Shown: positions 26,129-35,055, counted from the first letter of the stretch. The stretch: DNA of 64,000 nt from Devosia salina (GCF_019504385.1 NZ_CP080590.1:4145501-4209500), one strand, 5' to 3'. Made by a program: numbers and translations. Notes: a model not told the origin generated them from the sequence alone.

Positions 26129-27181
26129 ATGAAGCAGTCTCTGCGGACCGTCCTGGCGTCGGGCTCGGCCCTTTTGACGCTGGGGACGGGCATGATTTTC
26201 GCCCAGATGGCCCAGGCGCAGGAATGGAAGCCGGATCGGCCGATCAACCTGATCGTGCCGTGGGGCGCCGGCGGCTCGACCGATCAGGTGACGCGCGTTA
26301 CCGCCCCCATCCTGGCCGAGGCGCTGGGCGTCGAGGTCGTGGTGGTCAACCAGCCGGGCGCGTCTGGCGCCATCGGCACCCAGGAAGTGCTCAACGCCCC
26401 GCGCGATGGCTATACCTGGACCGCCAATGCCATTGCCAACAACGCCACTTATTCGGTGACTGGCCTGCTTGAAGGCACCGATATCGATGACTGGCACATC
26501 TATCTTTCGGTTGCCAACGTGCCGGTGGTTTCGGTGCCGGCCGACAGCGAGTTCACCGATTTCGGGCAGCTCCTTGAAGCCCTCAAGACCCGTGGCAACG
26601 AGATCACCGTGGCCACGGCGGGCATTACCTCCTCGGGCGGCACGGCCATTGCGGCCCTGTCCGACGCGGCCGAGGGTTTCAACTACAACATGATCACCTA
26701 TGACGGGGGTGGGCCGGCCGCCATCGCCACTGCCTCGGGCGAGGCCATGGCCACCACGCAGCTGGCGGTGGAACAGACCGAACTGATCCGCGGCGGGCGC
26801 CTCAAACCCCTGGCCGTTCTGTCCGACAAGCCCCTTGAACTCGACGGCGTCGATCCGATCCCGCCGATCACCAATTGGCTGCCCGACATGCCCCTGGCGC
26901 CGGACTATTTCGGCATCTTCATTCCGGCCGGCGTGCCCGATGAGGTCATTGCCACCATGGACAAGATCTGGGCCGAGAAGGTGATGAACTCCGAGGAAAT
27001 CAAGACCTATGCCGAGACCTTCGGTGCGGTCTTCGCTCCCTCTTATGGTGCCGAGGCCCGCGCGCTGGCCATGCCCGTGGTCATCCTCGAAGCCTGTTCC
27101 TCGGTCGAGCGTGGCGAGGCGGTCAACGACCCCTCCACCATCGGTATCGACTGCGAAACCCGCACCGAAGTGGGGATGTAA
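26129..27181 (+). CDS. Tripartite tricarboxylate transporter substrate-binding protein (TctC/Bug family)
   Basis: The ATG at 26129 follows GGGAGGA and gives 350 residues. A signal peptide ends at AQMAQAQ (about residue 31). The mature N-terminus WKPDRPINLIVPWGAGGSTDQVTRV and the later VVVVNQPGASGAIGTQEVLNAPRDGYT match the Bug/TctC family, which binds carboxylates in the periplasm. Two cysteines near the C-terminus (ILEACSSV, GIDCET) may form a disulfide. tctB and tctA follow after a mosaic repeat, completing the transporter. Confidence 0.9.
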   Translation: MKQSLRTVLASGSALLTLGTGMIFAQMAQAQEWKPDRPINLIVPWGAGGSTDQVTRVTAPILAEALGVEVVVVNQPGASGAIGTQEVLNAPRDGYTWTANAIANNATYSVTGLLEGTDIDDWHIYLSVANVPVVSVPADSEFTDFGQLLEALKTRGNEITVATAGITSSGGTAIAALSDAAEGFNYNMITYDGGGPAAIATASGEAMATTQLAVEQTELIRGGRLKPLAVLSDKPLELDGVDPIPPITNWLPDMPLAPDYFGIFIPAGVPDEVIATMDKIWAEKVMNSEEIKTYAETFGAVFAPSYGAEARALAMPVVILEACSSVERGEAVNDPSTIGIDCETRTEVGM

Positions 27182-27214
27182 GATATGCTTCGCGGGTTGG
27201 GGTAAGCTGGTCTC

Positions 27215-27346
27215 AAAGGCCCCCTCACCCGCGACTTCGTCGCGACCTCTCCCCCAAGGGAGAGGTGTTCCGAGCCGCGATGTCCACTCCCTTCTACCTC
27301 TCCCTTGGGGAGAGGTCGGCGCTTAGCGCCGGGTGAGGGGGCCTTT
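27215..27346. repeat. Mosaic inverted repeat, copy 3 (tctC/tctB)
   Basis: A 132-bp element bounded by a perfect 16-bp terminal inverted repeat: AAAGGCCCCCTCACCC at 27215-27230 and GGGTGAGGGGGCCTTT at 27331-27346. Inside are CTCTCCC/GGGAGAG hairpins and short GC palindromes. It lies within the tct operon and may attenuate or stabilise the mRNA between the abundant binding protein and the membrane genes. Confidence 0.9.
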
Positions 27347-27373
27347 CTGGAAAGCAGCAACACACAACGCCCC

Positions 27374-27925
27374 ATGGCCACTGACACGTCCACCGACACC
27401 CCCACGCCGTCCGATGACGCCCCGCAACCGGGCATGATCAAGGCCGACCTGCTGGCCGGCCTCGTCTTTATCGTCCTGGGGCTCGCCATCTTCTACGGCG
27501 CCTGGACCATGGACCGGTTGGAAGTGCGGCGCATCAATCCCATGACGGTTCCAGGCCTGGTGCCGGGCCTGCTCAGCATCGCGCTGACCCTGTGCGGCAC
27601 CATCCTGGCCTTCCGATCCCTCCGCACGCCGGCCGTGGGGGGCTGGCAGCAATTGTCCGGCGCCCTGGTCTCGGGCGCGGCCGGGCGGGCGCTGGCAGTC
27701 ATGCTGCTGGCCCTGATCTACACTTTGGGGCTCATTGGCACCCTGCCCTTCTGGGCGGCGACCGGCATTTTCGTCTTCGCCTTCATCCTGGTGTTCGAGT
27801 GCTGGCTGGCCACGCCCCGCCAGCCGCTTCTCAGATCCCTGCCCTGGGCGCTCGGTCTTGCCCTCGTCACTGCCACCGTGGTGACGCTGGTGTTCGAGCG
27901 CGCCTTCCTCGTGCGCTTGCCATAG
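27374..27925 (+). CDS. TctB-type small membrane subunit
   Basis: The 183-residue protein has four hydrophobic helices, the TctB layout. The helix after LLAGLVFIVLGLAIFYGAW, the INPMTVPGLVPGLLSIAL segment and the final LVTATVVTLVFERAFLVRLP are typical of the family. The N-terminal 20 residues are polar and rich in Thr and Pro. It lies between tctC and tctA, with tctA starting 14 bases after its stop. Confidence 0.85.
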   Translation: MATDTSTDTPTPSDDAPQPGMIKADLLAGLVFIVLGLAIFYGAWTMDRLEVRRINPMTVPGLVPGLLSIALTLCGTILAFRSLRTPAVGGWQQLSGALVSGAAGRALAVMLLALIYTLGLIGTLPFWAATGIFVFAFILVFECWLATPRQPLLRSLPWALGLALVTATVVTLVFERAFLVRLP

Positions 27926-27939
27926 AAGGGGGCAGAACC

Positions 27940-29466
27940 ATGTTCGACGGATTGCTGCTGCTGGGGGGCGGGCTCGCCCATTTCCTCACCCCGCTTTCGC
28001 TGTTCAACATTGCCTGGGCGACCCTGCTGGGCATTGTCATCGGGGCCCTGCCGGGTCTCACCGCCACCATGGGCGTGGCCCTGCTCGTGACGCTGACCTA
28101 CAAGATGGCGCCCGACCAGGCCATTTTGTGCCTGATGTGCCTTTATTGCGGTGCCATCTATGGCGGCAGCCGCACAGCCATCCTGCTCTCCATTCCCGGC
28201 ACCCCGGCCAGTGCCGCCACCACGCTCGATGGACACCCCCTGGCCCTGCAGGGCAAGGCCGGCACAGCCATGGGCCTGGCCACCACCTCTTCGGCCCTGG
28301 GAACCGTGGTGGGCATCTTTGCCCTGGCGCTGATCGCGCCGCTCCTCGCCGAGGCAGCGCTCAAGTTCGGTACCTATGAATTCTTCTGGCTGGCGCTGTT
28401 CGGTGTCGTCATTTCCGGCCAGCTCACCGCCATGGACGACCCGCTCAAGGGCTATATTGCAGGCATTCTCGGACTGCTGGTCGCCATGGTCGGCATGGAA
28501 ACCCTGCATGCGCATCAGCGCTTCACCTTCGGCATACCGGCGCTGGGTGGCGGGGTCGATCTCATCCCCGCCATGGTTGGCGCCTTCGGCTTTGCTGAAA
28601 TTCTCGGCGTCATGAAGCGCAGCGCCCAGGCCCGCATCGTCTCGTCGGGAGACCGCGTCATTCCGCGCCTCTCCGAGATATTCCGCTACAAGTGGACCAT
28701 CATCCGTTCGGGCCTGATCGGCACCTTTGTCGGCATCGTGCCCGGTGTCGGTGAGGATGTGGGCGCCTGGGCCTCCTATGCGGCCGCCAGGCGCACCAGC
28801 AAGGAGAGGCATCTGTTCGGCAAGGGTAGCCAGGAAGGCTTGATCGCCGCCGAAACCGGCAATTCCGCCGTCATTCCCGGCGCCATGATCCCGACCTTGA
28901 CGCTGGCCCTGCCCGGCTCCGCGGCGGCCGCCGTGCTGATCGCCGCCATGTTCATTCACGGCATCCGCCCGGGCCCCCTGCTGATGACGGAGAACCCCGA
29001 ATTCCTTTATCAGATCGTGGCGATCCTGCTGTTCTCGACCATCGCCATGCTGGTCTTCGGGCTGACCCTCACCAGGCCGCTCCTGACCGTGCTGTCGGTG
29101 CCGCGTGAACGGCTGATGGCGGTGGTCTATGTGCTCTGCGTCGTGGGGTCCTTCGCCATCACCCAGCGCATGTTCGATGTCTGGGTCATGGTCGGCTTCG
29201 GCATTGTCGGCTTCATCCTGCGGGAGATGAAATATCCCATGGCGCCGCTGGTGCTCGGCATCATCCTGGGCGATCTGCTCGATCTCAATCTCCGGCGCGG
29301 GCTGCTGCTGACCAATGGCGACCCCAGCCCGTTCTTTACCCGGCCCATCTCTGCTGTTATCTGCCTCGTCATCATCCTGACCATCCTCATGTCCATTCCG
29401 GCGGTGTCCACTCGTGTCCGATCCATCTTCACCCGCGGTCGTGGAGACGCCTCGGCGCAAAGCTGA
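27940..29466 (+). CDS. TctA-type large membrane subunit
   Basis: The ATG at 27940 has a GGGGGCAG sequence upstream and gives 508 residues, the expected size. Family signatures are GIVIGALPGLTATMGVALL at the N-terminus, YGGSRTAILLSIPGTPASAATTLDG, and the second-half repeat GIVPGVGEDVGAWASYAAARR with the ALPGSAAAAVLIAAM segment. With TctB and TctC it forms a secondary, ion-driven uptake system for an organic acid. The 3' end overlaps a TetR gene by 53 bases. Confidence 0.93.
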   Translation: MFDGLLLLGGGLAHFLTPLSLFNIAWATLLGIVIGALPGLTATMGVALLVTLTYKMAPDQAILCLMCLYCGAIYGGSRTAILLSIPGTPASAATTLDGHPLALQGKAGTAMGLATTSSALGTVVGIFALALIAPLLAEAALKFGTYEFFWLALFGVVISGQLTAMDDPLKGYIAGILGLLVAMVGMETLHAHQRFTFGIPALGGGVDLIPAMVGAFGFAEILGVMKRSAQARIVSSGDRVIPRLSEIFRYKWTIIRSGLIGTFVGIVPGVGEDVGAWASYAAARRTSKERHLFGKGSQEGLIAAETGNSAVIPGAMIPTLTLALPGSAAAAVLIAAMFIHGIRPGPLLMTENPEFLYQIVAILLFSTIAMLVFGLTLTRPLLTVLSVPRERLMAVVYVLCVVGSFAITQRMFDVWVMVGFGIVGFILREMKYPMAPLVLGIILGDLLDLNLRRGLLLTNGDPSPFFTRPISAVICLVIILTILMSIPAVSTRVRSIFTRGRGDASAQS

Positions 29467-30103
29467 GGCGGCAAAGCGCCCGCGCAATTCGGCCAAGACC
29501 AAGGCCTCCATCCTCGCCGCAGCGCGGGTGGAATTCGCCGATCGGGGGTTCGAGGGGGCGCGGGTGGACGCCATTGCCGACAGGGCCGGCGCCAATAAGC
29601 GCCTGCTTTACCATTATTTCGGCAACAAGGAGGAGCTGTACCGCGCGGTGCTGCTGGACGCCTATCAGGAGATCCGCAGTGGCGAACGCGCGCTGTCTCT
29701 GGATCAATACGACCCCGTGCAGGCCATGGACCGGCTGGTGCGCTTCACCTTCCGGCACTTTCTCGCCAATCCCTGGTTTCCGCGCCTTCTGGGCACGGAA
29801 AACATCGAGAATGCGCGGTTTTTGAAGACCCTGCCCGACATCAAGGCGCTCCATTCACCTTTGGTGGGGCAGATCGCCGCCATCATCGAGCGCGGCGCCG
29901 CCTCGGGCGTGTTCCGCCGCGATGTCGATCCGGTGCAGCTCTACATCTCCGTCGCGGCCCTGGGCTTTTTCTACGTGTCCAACACGGCCACGCTTTCGGT
30001 GATCTTCGAGCGCGACCTCTCGAGCGTCAACATGGTGCAGGAACGCGAAGCCCATGCCGTGCAGATGGTGCTGGACTTCCTGCGCACCAAGCCGGGCGCC
30101 TGA
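29414..30103 (+). CDS. TetR-family regulator, overlapping tctA
   Basis: A GTG at 29414 inside tctA gives 229 residues; a second GTG at 29441 is possible. The helix-turn-helix is ILAAARVEFADRGFEGARVDAIADRAGANKRLLYHYFGNKEELYRAV (read around residues 33-78). The C-terminal TetR_C domain (DPVQLYISVAALGFFYVSN) resembles RutR-like or pyrimidine/nitrogen regulators. The overlap with tctA suggests it is expressed with, and may control, the tripartite transporter. Confidence 0.88.
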   Translation: MSDPSSPAVVETPRRKAEAAKRPRNSAKTKASILAAARVEFADRGFEGARVDAIADRAGANKRLLYHYFGNKEELYRAVLLDAYQEIRSGERALSLDQYDPVQAMDRLVRFTFRHFLANPWFPRLLGTENIENARFLKTLPDIKALHSPLVGQIAAIIERGAASGVFRRDVDPVQLYISVAALGFFYVSNTATLSVIFERDLSSVNMVQEREAHAVQMVLDFLRTKPGA

Positions 30104-30133
30104 GGGTCACTATGCCGTCCTGCCTCGTTACGA

Positions 30134-30180
30134 CACCCTGCCGCCCTCGGGTCAAACCCGAGGACGGATCACGTAGGGTG
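30134..30180. repeat. Palindromic unit between tetR and padR
   Basis: CCTCGGGT-CAA-ACCCGAGG at 30145-30163 is a perfect hairpin nested within CACCCT (30134-30139) and AGGGTG (30175-30180). It lies between the two convergent regulator genes and may end both transcripts. Confidence 0.7.
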
Positions 30181-30200
30181 AAGGTTTTGAGGCCAATGCC

Positions 30201-30908
30201 TCAGATATCCACCTCGTCATCGCCCAGTGCATGGAGCGCGGTGGCGGCCTGCTGCAGGATGGCAGCGGCCTTGCGCTGCTGTTCCTTGTCGCCTCGCCGG
30301 ACGCGCTTGATGGCGTCCTTGAGCGTCTTGCGCGCCGCTTCCAGCTCGGGCGTGGCATCGTGCATCGGCCGATCCCGCTCCGGTTCGCGCTCGGCCCAAT
30401 GGGGCGGCACATTGCCCTGCTCGGGATTGGCGCCCTCGCCAAAGGGCCAGTCAGCCTTCACGAATTCGCGGAACCGGTTCATCTGGTCGCCGGTGCGCGC
30501 CAGGAAGTCGAGCGTCGAGCCGACGGCCTCGCGATTCTGTTCCAGATGCGCCTTGCCCTCGTCGGTAATGGTATAGAGCTTCTTGTTCCCGTCGGCGGCA
30601 GAGGTGACGTAACCGGCTTCTTCGAGATAGGTCAGGGCCGGATAGACAATGCCGGGGCTGGGCGAATAGACCCCGTTGGAACGCTCCTCCACCGCCTTGA
30701 TCAGATCATAGCCGTGGCGCGGCTGCTGCTCGATGAAATAGAGCGCCACCAGCCGAAGATCGCCCGAAGCCAGCATCCGCCCGACGCGGAAGCTGCCACC
30801 CATATTGCCGAATTCGTCATCGGCCATGCGCTGCATGCGGCCCCAGCCGCGACGCGCCATGCGCTCGAACTGCCGCCAGTTCGGCTCACCATTCTTCCAG
30901 TAGGTCAT
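30201..30908 (-). CDS. PadR-family transcriptional regulator
   Basis: The 235-residue protein contains the PadR winged helix in its middle: LRLVALYFIEQQPRHGYDLIKAVEERSNGVYSPSPGIVYPALTYLEEAGYV, read around residues 50-102. The rest is a positively charged N-terminal extension and a coiled C-terminal region (PELEAARKTLKDAIKRVRRGDKEQQRKAAAILQQA). It faces a region with two AGATATATC elements, the likely autoregulatory operators. What it senses and its other targets are unknown. Confidence 0.9.
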   Translation of the reverse strand: MTYWKNGEPNWRQFERMARRGWGRMQRMADDEFGNMGGSFRVGRMLASGDLRLVALYFIEQQPRHGYDLIKAVEERSNGVYSPSPGIVYPALTYLEEAGYVTSAADGNKKLYTITDEGKAHLEQNREAVGSTLDFLARTGDQMNRFREFVKADWPFGEGANPEQGNVPPHWAEREPERDRPMHDATPELEAARKTLKDAIKRVRRGDKEQQRKAAAILQQAATALHALGDDEVDI

Positions 30909-30919
30909 GACCTATCTCC

Positions 30920-30988
30920 AGATATATCACAAAGCCCTTCGCATCTGGAGATCGGCAGTGCGACGCGGCAATTCAAGATATATCTTGA
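30920..30988. promoter_or_regulatory. Putative PadR operators
   Basis: AGATATATC occurs at 30920-30928 and again at 30976-30984. The second is the core of a perfect 16-bp palindrome, TCAAGATATATCTTGA, at 30973-30988. Both lie just upstream of the padR start, fitting autoregulation. Confidence 0.6.
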
Positions 30989-31132
30989 GATTCTTTCCGG
31001 ACGGACGGAGCCCAGCCCGGTCCGGCGGTTGGCGACCGGGCCGCTGCGCACGCATGCGGACGACGCATAGGGCGAGAGAGACGCGACATATCCCGCCAGA
31101 TGTAACTGGTTGGAGAAATGGGCATTTCGCCG
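30989..31132. other. Non-coding stretch upstream of padR
   Basis: No convincing gene or RNA was found in these 144 bases between the operator region and the terminator of the epimerase-like gene. The segment is GC-rich in its first half and more AT-rich towards 31130. Confidence 0.5.
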
Positions 31133-31166
31133 CAAAAACAAAAACTCCCGGACCGGGTCCAGGAGT
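31133..31166 (-). terminator. Terminator of the NDUFA9-like gene
   Basis: Read on the minus strand, ACTCC-T-GGAC-CCG-GTCC-G-GGAGT (31166-31144) forms a hairpin followed by TTTTTGTTTTTG. This is a canonical intrinsic terminator about 30 bases after the stop codon. Confidence 0.85.
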
Positions 31167-31197
31167 CTCTTGATGAACGAAAATTGGGGGCCCGGAA

Positions 31198-32187
31198 TCA
31201 CACCGGATAGGCCGGGGTGCCGCCCTCACGGTCGAACTGCCCATGGCGGCGGAAGCGCCACATATAGGTGGGCAGGATCTCATCCATGCTGGTGGGCGTG
31301 ATACCGAAGCCGGCCAGCGTGCGCTTGTCCTTGCGGGCCGCCTCGGAAACAATGTTGTCCACGCCCAGCAGTTCAACCTGATCGGCTGTGATCAGCGGCT
31401 TGAACGGCAGGATGCCGAGCACGCTCGCCAGGACTTTCATCAGCCCCGATGGCATCGGGATCAGCGGCCGATTGCGCCCGGCCTCGCGCAGGATGCGCTG
31501 CATCAGCACCTTGTGGCTCTCCACATCCGGTCCGCCCAGCTCATAGACGCGGCCGCCCTTGACGGCGCCTTCGGCCGCCAGGGCGATGGCCTCGGCCACA
31601 TCGCCCACGAACACGGGCTGGAACTGGGTCTTTCCCGCAATCAGCGGCATGACCGGCAGCATGCGCGCCAGCGTGCCCATCAGGTTGAAGAAGCCATCGC
31701 CCTGCCCGAACATCAGCGAGGGGCGAACGATCACGGCATTGGGGTACGCCTCGAGCACGGCCTTTTCGCCGGCAAGCTTGGAGGCGGCATAGGCGCTGAC
31801 TTCAGCCGCTTGCTCCACACCCAGCGCCGACATGTGCACCAGAGCGCTGGCGCCGGCCGCCTTGGCAGCGCGGGCCACGGCGGCCGCGCCCTCGACATGC
31901 ACGGCCTCAAAGCTCTGCTTGCCACTCTGATGGCCAATGCCGACCAGGTTGATGACGATATCCGAACCGGCGGCCGCGCGCTGCACCGAGGCCTCGTTGC
32001 GCAGATTCGCCTGCACCGGCACGATCTGACCAACGCTGCCGAACATGCGCACTTCCCCGGCGAGATCCGGCCGCCGCACCGCCACGCGAATCCGATAGCC
32101 CTTGCGGGCCAGCAATTGCACCAGATGATTGCCGACAAATCCCGACCCGCCGAAAACGGTGACGAGCTTGGGGGCATTGCGATCCAT
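31198..32187 (-). CDS. NDUFA9-like NAD(P)-binding protein (atypical SDR)
   Basis: The 329-residue protein has an N-terminal Rossmann segment LVTVFGGSGFVGNHLVQLLARKG (residues 8-30). The NLVGIGHQSGKQSFEAVHVEG and YAASKLAGEKAVLEAYPNAVIVRPSLMFG segments are typical of the complex I NDUFA9-like and NmrA-like atypical short-chain dehydrogenases. In alphaproteobacteria this orphan is usually annotated as complex-I-associated, but a direct role in NADH dehydrogenase is not shown. It is monocistronic with a good terminator. Confidence 0.85.
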   Translation of the reverse strand: MDRNAPKLVTVFGGSGFVGNHLVQLLARKGYRIRVAVRRPDLAGEVRMFGSVGQIVPVQANLRNEASVQRAAAGSDIVINLVGIGHQSGKQSFEAVHVEGAAAVARAAKAAGASALVHMSALGVEQAAEVSAYAASKLAGEKAVLEAYPNAVIVRPSLMFGQGDGFFNLMGTLARMLPVMPLIAGKTQFQPVFVGDVAEAIALAAEGAVKGGRVYELGGPDVESHKVLMQRILREAGRNRPLIPMPSGLMKVLASVLGILPFKPLITADQVELLGVDNIVSEAARKDKRTLAGFGITPTSMDEILPTYMWRFRRHGQFDREGGTPAYPV

Positions 32188-32344
32188 GGTGACACTCCGG
32201 GCGGCAAAACTGCTTTGGAACCGCTTCTAGCGCAGGCAGCTTGCTCCTGTCGAGCCTTCCAGCGGTCTCGTTTTCACCGCTGCGGCTTGACTCGGGCGTT
32301 CAAGCGTTCTCTATTTGTTCTCAAACTTTCCGAGGAGAACTATC

Positions 32345-32707
32345 GTGAACGAAATGCGCGACTATCACGGCCAGTGCCATTGTGGCGCGGTGCGCTTCAC
32401 CGCCCGCACCGACCTGTCGTCCATGGGGGACTGCAATTGTTCCCGTTGCCGGCGCCTGGGCTGGGTCATGCAATCCCTTCCCGCCGGAGACTTCACCCTC
32501 AGATCGGGAGAGGACCAGCTGACGCTCTATCACTTCAACACCGACAAGATTGACCACCTGTTCTGCAGGACCTGCGGCATCGAGTCCTTCGCGCGGGGCA
32601 GTGACGGCCAGGGCAATGAGATGGTCATGGTCAATGTCAATTGTCTGGAAGACGCCCCGGTGGTGGACCGTAACGCCATCAAACACTGGGATGGTGCAAA
32701 CTTCTGA
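32345..32707 (+). CDS. GFA-family zinc protein (glutathione-dependent formaldehyde-activating-like)
   Basis: The GTG at 32345 follows GAGGAG at seven bases and gives 120 residues. Zinc ligands of the GFA fold are clear: CHCGAVRF near the N-terminus, CNCSRCRR in the middle and CRTCGIESF later. Family members include a factor once thought to speed formaldehyde-glutathione adduct formation, and many of unknown activity. It is a single gene before tRNA-Leu. Confidence 0.88.
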   Translation: MNEMRDYHGQCHCGAVRFTARTDLSSMGDCNCSRCRRLGWVMQSLPAGDFTLRSGEDQLTLYHFNTDKIDHLFCRTCGIESFARGSDGQGNEMVMVNVNCLEDAPVVDRNAIKHWDGANF

Positions 32708-32765
32708 GTTTGTGCGTGAAACCGCATTGACAATGCCCGGCCATCACCATAGACACACCGCCGTC

Positions 32766-32850
32766 GCCCAGATGGCGGAATTGGTAGACGCGCACGGTTC
32801 AGGTCCGTGTGCCGCAAGGCGTGAAGGTTCGAGTCCTTTTCTGGGCACCA
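32766..32850 (+). tRNA. tRNA-Leu (anticodon CAG)
   Basis: An 85-base tRNA with encoded CCA. The acceptor stem is GCCCAGA with TCTGGGC, the anticodon arm is CACGG-TTCAGGT-CCGTG, there is a long variable arm (typical of Leu), and the T arm carries GGTTCGAGTCC. The anticodon CAG reads the CUG codon, a preferred Leu codon in this high-GC genome. Confidence 0.97.
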
Positions 32851-32857
32851 ATTTCTC

Positions 32858-32891
32858 AAAACCCCGATTGCAGCAATGCAGTCGGGGTTTT
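32858..32891. terminator. Bidirectional terminator after tRNA-Leu
   Basis: AAAACCCCGA (32858-32867) pairs with TCGGGGTTTT (32882-32891), with an inner TGCA stem. T runs on both strands allow it to end both the tRNA transcript and the convergent VOC gene. Confidence 0.9.
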
Positions 32892-32907
32892 GCTTTGTGG
32901 TCCGGGG

Positions 32908-33285
32908 CTAACCTGCCGCGCAGACGCAGAAATTATTGCCTTCCGGGTCGTTGAGCACGATATAGCCGCCGCCGTCGCGCACCCTCGTGGCACCCAGGGC
33001 CAGAAGGCGCGCCACTTCGGCTTCGACATCATCGGCCGTGATATCGAGATGGACGCGATTGCGCGTCGGGCGCGGGCCTGTGCGCAGGTGGATGCAGAGC
33101 CGCGTGCCGGGTCCTGCGATCATGACGCTGGTATCGCTCTCGGGGGTCAGGCCCAAAGCTGCCAGCCGGGCGATTTCGGTATCGTCATAGGGCAAGATGG
33201 CATAGCCATCGAGTGCCGCGGCCCAGAAGCGGGCAAGGGCGGCAGGGTGGTCGGCGTCGATGACGATATCCCTGAGCCGGCCCAA
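32908..33285 (-). CDS. VOC-superfamily (glyoxalase-like) protein
   Basis: The 125-residue protein starts at a TTG and shows the beta-alpha-beta-beta-beta halves of the vicinal oxygen chelate fold: LRDIVIDADHPAALARFWAAALDGY at the start and NRVHLDITADDVEAEVARLLALGATRV, then YIVLNDPEGNNFCV. The last segment holds the usual metal or substrate Glu position (PEGN). Specific function cannot be assigned; many such proteins are annotated as glyoxalase/bleomycin-resistance-like. It ends by the tRNA-Leu terminator. Confidence 0.85.
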   Translation of the reverse strand: MGRLRDIVIDADHPAALARFWAAALDGYAILPYDDTEIARLAALGLTPESDTSVMIAGPGTRLCIHLRTGPRPTRNRVHLDITADDVEAEVARLLALGATRVRDGGGYIVLNDPEGNNFCVCAAG

Positions 33286-33303
33286 ATTGTTTTCCCTGAT
33301 CTG

Positions 33304-34920
33304 CTATTGCGGCCGGCGCTTCCGGCCGCTTCGCGAGGCCACGAAGCCGGCGAGAATGCCCGCCACGACCGCGATGAGAAAGGGCCAGTGCCGCACGCTC
33401 TGGAACACCGTGCTCTCGAGACGCTGATGCGGACGCACGTCGAGAGCCGCCATTTCGGCGGGCGCCAGTTGCGCCGTGATCCGGCCCAGGGGATCGGTGG
33501 CGAAGGTCAGGCCGGTATTGGCGGCGCGCACCAGGCTCATGCCTTCCTCCACGGCCCGCAACCGGGCGTGGTGGGCATGCTGGGCGGGCCCCACCGAGCC
33601 GTCGAACCAGGCGTCATTGGTGACATTGAGCAGGAACTGCGCGCCGGCAACGTCACCCAAATCGCCGGAAAAGATGATCTCGTAGCAGACCAGCACCAGC
33701 GGCGCCGGAGCGGCGGGCAGGCTCATCAGTCGCCGCCGCACATCGCCCGCGGACCAGCCGTCGGCGCCCGGCACGAATTGCTTGATACCCAGCCGGGCAA
33801 AGAAATCGGCAAATGGCAGATATTCCCCGAACGGCACCAGGTGTGCCTTGTCATAGCTGGCCACCACCTCGCCATCGGTGTTGATCGCGACCACCGAATT
33901 GTAGGGAGGCTCGGCCTCGGCCTCGGCACCCAGCTCATAGGGGCGGCGCGGCACGCCGGCGAGCAGCGTCGCCTGTTCGGGCAGCAGCCGGGCGATGCGG
34001 GCGAGTGCCTCGGGATAGGTCTCCAGGAAGAAGGGCAGGCTCGATTCGGGCCAGACCAGATGCGTGATGTCGCTCAGCCCCTGGTCATTGGGGTCCATCC
34101 GCATGTCCGAAAGCATCAACAGCCGGTCGATCAGCGCCACCGGATCGACATTGCCGAAATCGGCATGCTCCAGCACCAGCGGCTGCACCAACCGCAACGC
34201 CATGTCCTGCCGCTCGGTCGACACCGTGCCGCTGAGGCGGTTCCAGCCATAGCCGAGCTGCGCCGCCACGACCAGGAGGGCCAGGAATACCGGCGCCAGG
34301 CGCTGCGTCAGCGCCCGGCCATCGGCGGGCCAGACTAGGGCCGGGGTCATGGCGAGCAATGGCGCCAGGACGGTCAGGCCGTAGACGCCAATGACCGAGG
34401 CGAGCTGCATCATCTCGTCGGTGCCGGTGAGGCTATAGCCCAGGAGATCGAACGGAAACCCGGAGAACAGGTGGCCCCGTGCGAATTCCGCGGCCGCCAG
34501 CCACGATGCCAGGGTGAGGATGCGCAACCAGCCATGGCTCCAGCTCAGATGCGCCAGCGCGCTTGCCAGGCCCCAGAACACGGCGATCAACGCCGAAAGG
34601 CCAAGAATGGCGAAGGGCATTGCGCCCAGCACCCAGCCGCCATCGACAAAAAAGGCGGCGCCCAGCCAGTGGAAAGCGACCAGGAAATAGCCCAGCCCGA
34701 AAGCAAAGCCGATGGCAAAGGCCGGGCCAAACAGGCGGCGCCAGCCCCGCCCGCGCTCAGCGCCGTCCAGCGCCCAGACCCAGATGGGCATGGCCAGGAA
34801 CAGCGCCGGCAACACAAAGAAGGGCGGCACCGAAAGGCCGGCCAGGGCCCCTGCCAGCAGCAGCAGCACGAAGCGGCGCCAGCCATGGCTGAGCATGGCG
34901 GTTTCGGCCAGCCAGGTCAT
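33304..34920 (-). CDS. lnt: Apolipoprotein N-acyltransferase
   Basis: Lnt adds the third acyl chain to the N-terminal cysteine of lipoproteins at the outer face of the inner membrane. The 538-residue protein has about seven N-terminal membrane helices and a nitrilase-fold periplasmic domain. The catalytic triad positions are visible: Glu292 in WPESSLP, Lys358 in YDKAHLVPFGEYLP and Cys412 in VCYEIIF. A last helix (FLIAVVAGILAGFVASRSG) anchors the C-terminus. It is monocistronic and divergent from the tsaB operon. Confidence 0.95.
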   Translation of the reverse strand: MTWLAETAMLSHGWRRFVLLLLAGALAGLSVPPFFVLPALFLAMPIWVWALDGAERGRGWRRLFGPAFAIGFAFGLGYFLVAFHWLGAAFFVDGGWVLGAMPFAILGLSALIAVFWGLASALAHLSWSHGWLRILTLASWLAAAEFARGHLFSGFPFDLLGYSLTGTDEMMQLASVIGVYGLTVLAPLLAMTPALVWPADGRALTQRLAPVFLALLVVAAQLGYGWNRLSGTVSTERQDMALRLVQPLVLEHADFGNVDPVALIDRLLMLSDMRMDPNDQGLSDITHLVWPESSLPFFLETYPEALARIARLLPEQATLLAGVPRRPYELGAEAEAEPPYNSVVAINTDGEVVASYDKAHLVPFGEYLPFADFFARLGIKQFVPGADGWSAGDVRRRLMSLPAAPAPLVLVCYEIIFSGDLGDVAGAQFLLNVTNDAWFDGSVGPAQHAHHARLRAVEEGMSLVRAANTGLTFATDPLGRITAQLAPAEMAALDVRPHQRLESTVFQSVRHWPFLIAVVAGILAGFVASRSGRKRRPQ

Positions 34921-35055
34921 GGGCGAAACAAATGCGAATCACTGGGCATGGGGGCAAGGTGGTCGCGGTCTCGGGGGGCGTCAAGCCGGTCGGACTGGCA
35001 ATAGTTTTGGCGATGGACTTGGCGCGGGGCCGGGGCTAGGAGTGCGGTGAAGCGT

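Noticed and set aside
32550..32954. Open frame across tRNA-Leu reading MAELVDAHGSGPCAARREG
   Set aside because: It is the common false translation of a tRNA-Leu gene and overlaps the GFA gene in another frame.
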